Assembly (NCBI GenBank): GCA_028023455.1
Contig: JAQFVV010012573.1
Span: forward strand, 1,610,815 to 1,674,814
Source of the DNA: Epiperipatus broadwayi
Lineage: Eukaryota > Onychophora > Udeonychophora > Euonychophora > Peripatidae
DNA: 64,000 nt
Direction: 5' to 3'
Shown here: piece by piece, positions 38,478-49,019 of the stretch
Position numbering within the stretch: position 1 is the first letter of the stretch
Layout of the letters: each line of letters begins with the position of its first letter
Translations under genes and position numbers: made by a program
Notes under the pieces: model-generated
The model's input: the letters and a program-made list of their open reading frames with translations, nothing else
What the model was told of the DNA's origin: nothing
Databases searched by the model: none

Positions 38478-41362
38478 CTACTGTACTGGTCGAAAATGTA
38501 TGTCCATCCAACAAAATTTAGGATCTATGCAAAAGTACCCCAAATCTAATCATGCCCAAGATACACAGATCAGGGGAAGTCATGAATTCAACCCATTTGC
38601 CCATTCCCTAAATCTATAACACTATGAACATCACCTACAGCGATACCACATAAATTCATTATATTCCAGCCTGGAACTACAATGTTTTACATGAGAACTC
38701 AACTTGTGATGATGATGGTAAGAGATTGAATGAATCTGAGATATAAGTAAAAAAAACATAAGATAAATATATTAAGGAGATTCAAACAACTGGATTAAAG
38801 TTTAAAATATAAATATTTATTTGGACAAAATTCAAGATGAGTTTTATATATATATGATCAACTTCACACCTTTAAAACTTTATTTTCATTATAAACATTT
38901 AACAAACTTGATACAATTATTTTTATTTTAACAAATATTAATTTAGTGCAGCAGTTACAATACTGAATGTATGTTTAAAAATAGGCTTTTATTCAATGTT
39001 ACAAAAATGGATTTATCTGAGTGGTTTGGTGAATGTTTTATACATTTAAAAAAATATATTTATAAAGATACAATAGAGTTTCGCTTATTATACAATTTTA
39101 GTATGATGCCCTTAGCATTTGATACATAAGTTTATTTTCATTTAGAGACTTTATTTATAACAATTAAAATAATGATACATTTTGATCAGTAAGTAGATTA
39201 AAACATTATTTATTTTACATTTTTGGCATTTAACAATAGAATATAGCGAAACTCTATAATTATGGGAATGGCTTATTTCAATAAAGGGGAGGTCAGCTTC
39301 ATGAGAAGTTTGATTTAAACTCCAATGGAAAATATTACAAAAAGAAAAACATTTTATTATCACATATCATTACGATTTATTTTGCTAAACAGGCTAGAAA
39401 ACTAACTATAAGAAATGGAGGTGCTAGCATAATATCAGCAAGAGGAAATTGCACATTTGGCCAGGACAAGGTCATTCTCCAATTTTTTTAAAGGTGGTAC
39501 ATGCCAGCTTCATGCTAGAGCAGTACAGAAAGAAAAAGTAGATAGGAAGTTTCTATGGGCTGGACCATGGCACATCCATACAGAGATTCATCTACTTTAA
39601 CCTGCATGTTCTAGAAGTAGATGTAGACTTCTGTCATGAATGAGGACATTAAAGATGGGAGGCTTTGAATCCCTGGAATGAGGTACATGTGATCAAAGCA
39701 GAATATAAATATATATACTTGGAGGAGAAGAATGACGAACAAAGAGGATCATGACTCCCTGCAGTGAGGTACAGGTAAATCAGATCAAAGCCCTATGTGA
39801 CTTATTAATAATATGACACGTGCCAGCAATGGTAGCATAATAATATAAAGTTGCAGAATTTAAATATTAAAGTAAAGCTTTAAATGGTTTAACAAATACT
39901 TAATGATATGCTAAAAATAATGACTCATGTAAGCTAAAGTCATTTATCATAAGTTAAACTATAATTAATGAAGTGTGCATTGCTCCCCCTTCTTGAATCA
40001 ATATTTTAACATATTAAATAAAACTAAAATTCATGCACTTAAAAGTGCAAATTACAAAATAGATTTAAGTCACCAGCCTTTTTGCGATGATGATCAATGA
40101 TAAATTAATAAAATTAATGGACACCAATATCCACACAAGATTGCAAAATATTTATACATTTTGTATAAATTTATGATAAAACATTTATTTAAAAAAAGCA
40201 GGTATTCATTTAAAGTACAAATCCAATCTTACGAGATATTTAGAAATAAATAACAAGAACCCATTAATTCCCCCCTTTCTATTCCATAACAGGATATAGA
40301 AGTTCATAAGACTAGGTTTGATTAGCATTTACAAATAAAATTACGTGAAAAATATAAAAATATCATTAAAATTAAATTATAACCGCACTAAATTATAAAA
40401 ATAATAAGAAGCATGAGTTGGATGAAAAATTTGGTAGTAAACATTAGTTGGATAGCAGAGAATTGATACAAAAGATTAACATACTTGCCGATTAGTGAGT
40501 TTTTTAAAAAATTAAACATAAAAAAAACATTAATTTACAAATTAAATTACAAATTAGAATTGGCTAATGCAATTATACTGTCTTTGGGTTGGTTACCTCA
40601 GGATTCTATGGAGTATTGATGAATCTTCTGTGCAGGTAGCATTCTTAGAGGTATGGTAGGGGCTACATCTTGGCATGAGTTGAGTTGAAGATGGAGGGGA
40701 AGGTGGCTTAGGCCCCTCAAAAATTGAATGGACGTGAAGTCAGCTAGCAACGATTGACCAAACTCTGACACAATAGATTTTTAGCCCTATTTATGTCAGT
40801 TTTTAGCCACTCAAAGAATGTTTGTTTTAATTAGACTTCCTGACTCTAATGGATCCTTAATTTACAAAAATCTTTTCCCTATTGTTAGTAGAGATGCAGT
40901 CGTGAAATAACTGTCCAAAATAAATTTAAATCAATTTCCAGATTGAAAATGAATTTGATAAAAATGTTAATAGATAACTAAAATTAATTAGCATTGTTTT
41001 AGATTTTACTTTCCTTAACTTTAATTTACAAATTCCTTTTAAAATCACGAAACAAACTTTCCACCCTATTAATTATTCCTGGACAGTTAATGACTGCACC
41101 TTCCATCTTGAATTTTTATGTAGTTTTATGACAAAAAAAAGTAATTACAAAATATGAAAATAAAAGCAAAAAAAAATATAATTTTAAATAACACAAAATT
41201 ATTTAGTATTTTTAATTATATATATGCTCCTGTAATATATGTATATATCTGAGTCATATCTATAAAAGTTAATATTTAAAATAATTAAAGAAAATTTTTA
41301 TTTCAGATTTATATTTATAAATTTACAAAAAAAAAAAGGAGCAGGATGAAATGTGGGTTGTG
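38478..41362 (+). repeat. Repeat B, copy 2 (uninterrupted, ~2.9 kb)
   Basis: Collinear with copy 1 (24365-24745 plus 34135-36730) but without the LTR element; at 38848-38856 the sequence runs straight from the (TA) stretch into 'gatcaacttcac'. Neither copy has a credible ORF (the 70-codon antisense frame at 39151-39363 is not conserved in copy 1). At its 3' end the repeat runs directly into the hammerhead tandem array. Confidence 0.85.
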
Positions 41363-41722
41363 GAGCAAAATGAAAGAGACAGTGAATATTGACTCTGATG
41401 TTTATGTAAACAGAATATGCTTGGTTTGAAGGTTTTGGTAAAGCTCCATCTATTGATCATTAATACAAGCGCTAGCAGGTTTTACATATATAAAACTTGT
41501 GTTTGTTTTTCATAAATGTACCTTTAAAATTTTTTTGCAATGATATAGATTTGCAGAAGCTTTGACTATGTGGAGAAACTGAACTGCTATCAGACCCATA
41601 TAGCTATCTGGTTTGGTAGGCTGAGTTTGAAGACATTAACGTGTCTAAAAAATTCATGCTTGCAAACTGATAGAAACATTTTGCATAAAAGCTTGGAGTT
41701 AATGTTTACATCTAGTTTCTAA

Positions 41723-41781
41723 CTCCTGTCCTTCACTGATGAGAGCAAATCAGCTTGAAATCAGCTGATCTGAGGGTGGAG
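41723..41781 (+). ncRNA. Type I hammerhead ribozyme (family D), unit 1/2 junction
   Basis: Stem I: CTCC (41723-41726) with GGAG (41778-41781) and CCTTCA (41730-41735) with TGAGGG (41771-41776), separated by an internal loop TGT/T suitable for the stimulating loop contact. Core CTGATGA 41736-41742. Stem II GAGC/GCTT (4 bp, one G-U) with loop AAATCA. GAAA 41757-41760. Stem III is the self-complementary ATCAGCTGAT (41760-41769). C at 41770 is the cleavage nucleotide (UC before stem I). Every conserved core base is present. The palindromic stem III suggests efficient cleavage in a dimeric RNA. Confidence 0.85.
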
Positions 41782-42136
41782 CAAAATGAAAGAGACAGTG
41801 AATATTGACTCTGATGTTTATGTAAACAGAATATGCTTGTTTTGGAGGTTTTGGTAAAGCTCCATCTATTGATCATTAATACAAGTGATAGCAGGTTTAC
41901 GTATATAAAACTTGTGTTTGTTTTTCATAAATGTACCTTTAAAGTTTTCTTGCAATGATATAGATTGCAGAAGCTTTGACTATGTGGAGAAACTGAACTG
42001 ATATCAGACCCATATAGCTATCTGGTTTGGTAGGCTGAGTTTGAAGACATTAACGTGTCTAAAAAATTCATGCTTGCAAACTGATAGAAACGTTTTGCAT
42101 AAACGCTTGGAGTTAATGTTTAGGTCTAGTTTCTAA

Positions 42137-42195
42137 CTCCTGTCCTTCACTGATGAGAGCAAATCAGCTTGAAATCAGCTGATCTGAGGGTGGAG
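42137..42195 (+). ncRNA. Type I hammerhead ribozyme (family D), unit 2/3 junction
   Basis: Base-for-base identical to 41723-41781, 414 bp downstream. The cleavage nucleotide is C42184. Transcription through both sites would release an exact 414-nt monomer with 5'-hydroxyl and 2',3'-cyclic phosphate ends, the substrate for circularisation. Confidence 0.85.
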
Positions 42196-42337
42196 CAAAA
42201 TGAAAGAGACAGTGAATATTGACTCTGACGTTTATGTAAACAGAATACGCTTGTTTTGGAGGTTTTGGTAAAGCTCCATCTATTGATCATTAATACAAGT
42301 GATAGCAGGTTTTACATATATAAAACTTGTGTTTGTT

Positions 42338-42340
<3 letters not shown>

Positions 42341-42424
<84 letters not shown>
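42341..42424. repeat. (TA)n microsatellite, ~84 bp
   Basis: Uninterrupted TA, replacing the remainder of hammerhead unit 3. The 60-codon Tyr/Ile frame across it is an artefact. Confidence 0.98.
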
Positions 42425-42428
<4 letters not shown>

Positions 42429-44650
42429 CTCTAAATAATCAATTTTACTGGAAGAGACTAGGTAAGTAGGAGATTAACTGTGTTAAAATGGAAATCAGAG
42501 TGAAAGAAGCTAAAAAGTGCATTTCAATTATCAGATGTGTATTTAAAACAAATTTGCATATGGTTGAGCCTTTATAAAAGCCTAACTTATGAACGTGTAC
42601 TCATTCCAGGTTTCCAAATAAAATAAACGATATATGTAAATATATAATTTCTCAGAGACTTAAATTTTATTCATTAATGTAGGTGACTATATGTATAAGG
42701 GATATTATGTATGCTTTCTACTTGAATTTCCTAGTTTCAAATTGCAAATATAATAAAACATTTTAGAGTAATATTAGATAAATCAGAAGTGGGATCGCAT
42801 GACCTGAATATAATTTACGTTATGATGATGATTAAAGAAAAACAATACCATATAATTTTAAAATAGCAACATTGTTTATTTCATGTAAATATCAATAAAA
42901 ATAAAAAGAAGAATCAAAATATAACAATAACCTAAAACTGATTATCAACATATAATAGCAAATATTAAAACTGAATGTATATTGCTTCCTTGGAAGTGTA
43001 TGTGATTATAGTTACTTTTGGTGTATAGAATCATGACATGTGTGTGGCAATATAATATACATGGTGGAAGAGATTGATTGTCTTATCACACTTTTACTTG
43101 GAATATATAATCAGACAAAACCTTTCAAAATTATTAATTTAATGCTAAAATTTTTAATCCCTTTAAAAGCATGTAATAAAATAGAGATTAATATTTATAT
43201 TTAAAAAATTTTAAATATTGGCTAAAAATGTAATCTTTCTCCCACACCAAATATTTACTATGTTTTCACTCTCACTTATCGGTCATACATTATGTTTAAG
43301 TATAGAATATAAACTATACTACCTGGGTTTCCACTGGAACTATATGGTCATATACATCACATTTATTACTCTAATAAATTTATTTAATATATTAAATTAA
43401 AACACATAATAAATAACACGCTATTCATATAAAGTTTATACAGCACTTAAATGTCGAATATTCCCACAGTTATAAAATAATGGTACTCTTATATAAAAGT
43501 GAATTTATCTACCTGTGGCACTATTATCTGAATTTAATAAAGGTCAAGATCATTTTAATTAAATTAATCGATCATGGAAATTTTTTATCTACAATATAAA
43601 ACGTATAATTTGGAATCTCTACAATCCATTTTAACTCTTTTGTCAGTCGCACATATAAACAAAATAAAATTTTTAAATGACACCATAACATAACAAATAT
43701 GTTGATCACCTTACTGCATTTGTTCCTATGATGATTTTAAAAAGCTACTTCAATTGTTTCTTTTGACTAGCAATATATTTATTTACTAATATGAAGCGTT
43801 TCTGTAATCGTTTGAGAAATACTTAATTCACTGTATAAAATCCTGGGATATTAATTACAAATTTTAATGAAATAACTGTTAACAGCATATTTCTCCACAA
43901 TTGAAGAGACACAATTTAGCAACATAATCCTTTAGGTGAATTTAGTAAGATATTCTAGATATCAATATTACAAACAATGCATCGTTTTTCTTTTTTATAT
44001 TTTAATTTAGCATATATCCATTGATGTTATTGGAATGGAGTGGAGATCTGACTCTATCTTGGACAGACCCCCTGGTAATGTTCTCTTACTCAGCTATCTT
44101 TATATATGTTGGTACAATATAGCGATTTTTAAGAAAAGCATGCACAACTGAATATTGACTGCATTGAAAATTTTAAAGATTTTCTCCATTTAAATTTGCC
44201 TGTATTTATAAGTTTTTTGAGAAGATGTCAAAATTTGCCACAATGCATCTTGTTTGATAGTAGATTTCTGAAGCGTTTCCATAGGACTAAGATTTTAAGA
44301 TTTTGCCTCAATTGGCTCGAATATGTAATCATTTTTGAAAATACAAAATAATAAAAAATTAAATATTTTACATCAACTTATTATAAGTAAATAAGTGAAA
44401 TGCATTCATTGACCTATTAACAAACTTTATTAGAGCAATAAAATTTTCACGATAAATATTATTAACTTAATAAGGTTTCACAAATATTAAAAATTTAATA
44501 ATTTCCTTAAGTTTTGTGATCTATTATTTTTAAAAACATTTACTAAATTTAAACATTTAATTATCTAATGTTTAATGAATTATTTTGTTTGTCTTTCTAA
44601 CACACTTTTCTAATTTTGTGATTATTCTTTATACATGCACAAGCATATAT
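42425..44650. other. AT-rich DNA without recognisable gene
   Basis: No conserved peptide, RNA gene or repeat recognised. A few short chance frames. Confidence 0.55.
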
Positions 44651-44654
44651 ATAC

Positions 44655-46392
44655 TGTACCAATATTGATATAGGCACATATAATTTTATCTAAAAAAATT
44701 ATTAAAATAATCTTTCATAAAAAAAAAAACCGTAAAATTAGATGTTGAAAAGTTTGTTACAGTTTGTTTTCGAAAAGAATAAGAGTCAAATAGTTTTCTG
44801 TCATTAATTTTTGAACTAAAAGTTAGAATTGATTAATTAAAAGAGGGGAGGGAAATCATAGTTAGAAAAGTTAAACTAAAGGTTTCATAAAAAGGAAGTA
44901 AAGAGTTTTCTTATTAGTATTCGTAAAATATAAATAATTTAAAGTTTAAAAAAAAATACAAATCTCTTTTCATTCGAATTAAAGAAAAATAATCTTAAAA
45001 CTAGTAGTATATGTGCGTATATATGTGCGATTGTCAATAATAGAATAAATGTATGCGTAATAAATGTTATTATAAATAAATGAAAGTTAAAGAAGATTAT
45101 CATTAAAAAACACGGCAATGGTTATTAATTAAAATATAAAACAACACTTCTGCATGGCTATTACTAATTAAACAATCTTCCAAAACATGTTTATCAAAAG
45201 ATTATCACTGGAATTCAACAACAGATTTTGCCGGAAGATATTACAAGGACAACACGTCACAGGTATAAATAGATTTTTTTTATTGGACAGTGAGTTCAGT
45301 TCATAAATCAATTGAACAAGTTGAGTTCAGAAATTAATTGAGTCAGCTAAGTTAATGGTATCCAGAAACAAAATGCAGTGCTGAGAAGATTTTGGGAATG
45401 CACGTTTTCTCCACAGCCTGATGTCCGATGAAAACAGCAAGATCTGCCCGTGAAATAATGTCAACTTAACAACTTGGAAATCTCCATCAATATCTAATTG
45501 TCTCCAATAGTAATAATCGTGAAAAATAAGGAAACTCATCAAGGAAACATCCCAGCCAGCTGGAAGTATGCGTAATGGAAGAAGCAAAAAACAAGAAGAA
45601 AACAAAGTTCTAAATCTATGTTCAAAATCCTAGGTAAAACATTTGCTTATTTTCGTTTATACTGTAATAGCCATTGCATTGCATTAATTCATGCGAATCC
45701 TCCAAGAGTCTAATTATATGAACTCTATATCATACATAAAATGAACTATTGATATGTGTGTTTAAGTTTCAAATGCTATGTAATGCTTTATTATTATATT
45801 TGTGAATGGTATATGAGTTAATATGTGCATGATCATTATATTAGTGTTATTAGTTAAATTAGATAAATACCAGTGTTCTATTATTAAAATCTACAAGAAT
45901 ATTTAAACTAGTTTAGAAATGTTAATTTAAAAATATGCATGTGTTTTATTAGAATTATAAAATGTTTAAAATTAGTAAATGTTAGTTAATAAATTGTCTT
46001 TAAAATTAAACTTTATTTGTCGGTCAATTCTTTTTATCAATTCCTTTTACAAATCTTTTATCAATTCTTTTCACCACTAATTATGTATAATCTGTTAGTG
46101 ATTACAAATAGCTGAGCTAGTCGTGAATGCTTAGGCGTTGGGTTAGTGGCCATTGTTCAAAGTGCATTATCTATTCTTTTTGAATAGATAGCTGGTGCCC
46201 GTGTTTATACACAAACAAAAAAAGTGCTTTGAACTTGGTGTTGAACTCAACAGTCGAGAAGAAGTTATGTCCTGGAAATGTAATGCTAGTTATATACTTT
46301 ATAGCTATCGTTTGGGCATACATACTCTCCAAGTATGTTCTTCTCTGCCTAAGAGGCCGGTGTTTCAAGGACGCATATTCGAACCTGGTATA
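44655..46392 (+). repeat. 5' LTR of family A element (1738 bp)
   Basis: Aligns over its full length with 49020-50733. A TATAAATAG box lies at 45264-45272. Near its 3' end, 'gctggtgcccgtg' at about 46191 resembles a second, older primer site. Antisense frames of 92 and 85 codons in it differ between LTR copies and are not genes. Confidence 0.88.
45264..45272 (+). promoter_or_regulatory. TATA box in 5' LTR
   Basis: TATAAATAG in the context 'cacaggtataaatag'. The same box is kept in all four LTR copies of the family (also 49627-49635, 51926-51934 and, on the minus strand, 55612-55604), in otherwise diverging sequence. It probably positions element transcription starts about 25-30 bp downstream, in the 'ttggacagtgagttcag' region. 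Confidence 0.65.
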
Positions 46393-46394
46393 AA

Positions 46395-46411
46395 TGGCAC
46401 CCAATGTGGGG
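46395..46411 (+). promoter_or_regulatory. Primer-binding site, family A
   Basis: TGGCACCCAATGTGGGG, two bases after the LTR. It differs from the common TGGCGCCCAACGTGGGG at two positions, both transitions. The counterpart at 53094-53110 reads TGGCGCCCAACATGGGG. Confidence 0.75.
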
Positions 46412-46757
46412 CTGGACCTAAGAAACAATAGTAATTAAATACTTTGTTTTTTGTTTGAAAATTTTTTATACAAAAGCTAAATTACGTATGTAAAAGTGTT
46501 TTAATTTAAAAAAAAGAATTGACCAAAAAAATTTTTTTCTTTAAATGAAAAGAGATTTTGACATTTATGTTATAAAATCAGAGACAATTGGGTGTTATGG
46601 GCATAGCTGAAGCATTAAGATCAGGTAGAGAAAAGGACAAAAAGTGATGGAGCAGCATGTGTTTCCATCTTAGTAAGAAAAATAAAGAAATAAGTCATAT
46701 TTAAATTTAGTTTAACATAAGTGCTAGTTTAATAAAAAAAACAAAAAAACAACAACT

Positions 46758-47168
46758 TTGAAATTGAAATTTTCGAAAATGGATCCGAAAGAAAGGCCAA
46801 TATATTTTAATAATCCCCAGTTAGTAGAAAAGGAGAAAGAAGAAATATCTGACATGCAGATGATGATGAAAATGATGATGAATATAATACAAGAAATTAA
46901 ACAAAGTCAACAAGAATTGTGTCAGAAATTTGAGCAAAGCCAGTTAGAACTCAAAGCAGAATTGAAGAAAGAAATTACTCAGGTTAGAGGGAAAATTAGT
47001 GAACTTAGAATGGAAATTAGAGAAATGAAGGAAATAAGATGTGAAATTACAGGAAAGGTAGAGCAGAACCAAGAAATTATAAAGGTAGATTTAGTTAAAG
47101 AAAGTCAGGAAGTTGAAGTCATGAAAGAGATAGTAGAGTCAGATAGTAAGTTTGGAAATAGAAATTAA
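46758..47168 (+). pseudogene. Gag-like coiled-coil ORF, truncated (136 codons)
   Basis: Begins MKLKFSKMDPKERPIYFNN, followed by a Met-rich MQMMMKMMMN segment and a long Glu/Lys/Gln heptad region (QSQQELCQKFEQSQLELKAE). Compared with the 186-codon homologue at 53428-53988, it has a frameshift near 47145, so the last true residues are lost and it ends SKFGNRN. The shared Arg/Lys-rich C-terminus is still recognisable downstream in another frame with stops. Position after the primer-binding site and the acidic coil plus basic tail suggest a minimal Gag that binds the element RNA; no zinc knuckle. I do not recognise a named family. Confidence 0.5.
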
Positions 47169-48573
47169 ATTAGAATCAAATAGCATTACTACAGATAAAG
47201 TAGAAACTTATGTAGATCAAAAGGTAGAAGATAGTGTAAAAGGGTCTTTACAAAGAATTAAAAATAAAAGGTTTAAAGTAAATGTTCGTATTCATTTTAG
47301 ATGATTTAAAATAAAGAGAAAAATAGGAAAAAATATTCACAGTTAAGAAAAATACGGAGGTCTGTGAAGCTTAAAGGTTTTCTAATGTACAAGGTTGAAA
47401 ATAGAATGGAAAGAGAAAGAGATCAAATAAATTTTAATCGAAAGAGAGATGTGAGAATATGGAGTATAATTTATGTTAGTGAGTTAGTAGAAAGAAAGAA
47501 GGAACCGCCTGACATAGTTTAAAAGTTAGTAAATGGGCGGAATAGTAAAGGAAATAAACAAAAAGGACCGGAAATGGACAATGAGCAGGAATATGATTAT
47601 TCTAATGTCAATAATTTGAGAAGTTTAAATCTGAAACTTCTATTTAAAACTAAAATAATAAAATTAAAAATAACTGAATAATAAATTAAATGTTTGAAAG
47701 CAATAATAATAATGGAGGCTTCGTAGAATAAAAGATTTTTGTTTTTCTCCACGCACATATTAATTAAGGAAATGCTCGTAAATAAACAGTTCAAATAAAT
47801 AAAAAATCAATAAAATCAAGTTAAATAAATGGGTCAAATTAATGATGTAAAAGTAAAGTTGTAGATTTAAATAAATGAAAAGATAATGGAATTTCTAGAA
47901 TAAAATTAAGTTAGTCAAATAGATATTTGTATAATAATGAATCGTAATAAAGTAAAACAGTTTTTTTTTCTCTGAGTACATGCACATTAAAATAAAATAG
48001 TTTTGAATATACGTAAGTTAATAAAAGGAAATAAATAAATGGTTTAAAGTAATCAAGTCCAATAAAATCTTTGTATAATAATGAAGAGCTGTAAAATAAA
48101 AGAGTTTTCTAAGTACACGTACGTTAATATAAAAGGTAAACAAATGTTTAAAAATAATATTGTAATATAAATAATATTCATAAGAGTTTAAAAGTAATAT
48201 TGTAAGATTAAATAAATATGTAAGATAATGTCCGTAATGGTTTAAAAATAATATTGTCAGATTTGTGTAATAGAAGTAAATATGTTAAAGTAACATTCAT
48301 GTGTATTTAAAAATAATATTGAAAGGTTAAAATAATATAAATGAAAGTCAATTTAAGTTGTATTAGGAGTGTATAAGGGTTTGAAACTAAAGGGAATGAG
48401 GGTAGTATAGAAATGTTTTAGTTAAGGATAAGTTTAAAGCTGTCAACTGAATAAATCTTAGTACCCATAATGGATTGGCCGGGATCATGCCTCTTTTAAA
48501 ATGCGCACTGGTGACAACCAGAGTAAGTCATAAGTATCTTTTTCAGGGGAGAATCCCCATATCTCATACCTCA
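47169..48573 (+). other. Non-coding interior of family A element
   Basis: Runs of 'aataaat'-type spacer with short recurrent pieces ('tttaaaaataatattgtaa' near 48146, 48187, 48242 and 48308; 'acgtacgttaa'-like motifs). Translated blocks ending RKKEPPDI (near 47500) are conserved in the relative at about 54150 but are preceded by stops. No enzyme motif. Confidence 0.55.
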
Positions 48574-48765
48574 TTTTCCAAAGCGTAAGTCGGAAATGGA
48601 CAGTTGAAAATTCCTGCCATTCGCAGCGACCTCTTCTTAGTCAAAGTCCGATCAAGAGAATCGGCAATCATTTTCCAAAGCATAAGTCAGAAATGGACAG
48701 TTGAAATTCCTGCCATTCGCAGCGACCTTTTCTTAGTCAAAGTCCGATCAAGAGAATCGGCAGCC
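48574..48765 (+). repeat. 97-bp tandem duplication in family A interior
   Basis: 'ttttccaaagcgtaagtcgg' at 48574 recurs as 'ttttccaaagcataagtcag' at 48671, each followed by 'cctgccattcgcagcgacct' and 'agtccgatcaagagaatcgg'. Two units differ by a few bases. The 80-codon frame through it (48604-48846) repeats IPAIRSDLFLVKVRSRESA. Less AT-rich than its surroundings. No family recognised for this peptide. Confidence 0.85.
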
Positions 48766-49001
48766 GAAGCTTCGTTTATAAAAGATCCCTGTGCCACAAA
48801 ATTAGTTTGTCCTCATGGTCACTATCCAGGACTCAGAACATTGTAAACAATGTTGCCAGCATAGAAAGAAGTAAAGCATAATTGAAGATTGCCCTTGGTA
48901 TGTAAAGTAAAAGATATCAAAAAAGCAAACTTAGAAAGAATAATAAATTAAAATTTAATGTTGTCAGAGATAAAATGGTCAAAAGGATGCATTTTACTCT
49001 C

Positions 49002-49019
49002 AAAGGGAGGGTGGTGTAA
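49002..49019 (+). promoter_or_regulatory. Polypurine tract, family A
   Basis: AAAGGGAGGGTGGTGTAA directly before the 3' LTR. Expected primer for plus-strand synthesis. Confidence 0.65.

Larger units (their letters stand above)
41361..42342 (+). repeat. Retrozyme-like tandem array, 414-416-bp units
   Basis: 'tggagcaaaatgaaagagac' starts at 41361, 41777 and 42191, giving unit lengths of 416 and 414 bp. Units 1 and 2 are nearly identical (a handful of substitutions). Unit 3 stops after about 150 bp where a (TA)n tract begins. Each complete junction contains the same 59-nt hammerhead. Units have no ORF. The array begins within about 10 nt of the position corresponding to the ribozyme's cleavage product 5' end. 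Size, tandem arrangement and one hammerhead per unit are the hallmarks of animal retrozymes, which circulate as small circular RNAs copied by another element's enzymes. Confidence 0.8.

Noticed and set aside
42256-42438. 60-codon frame across the hammerhead unit and (TA)n
   Set aside because: Tyr-Ile repeats from the microsatellite joined by chance to non-coding monomer sequence.
45327-45605. 92-codon minus-strand frame, with related 88- and 85-codon frames at 49690-49956 and 46171-46428
   Set aside because: They lie in LTRs, differ by indels between copies, and cover the TATA/primer-site regions. No codon-level conservation.
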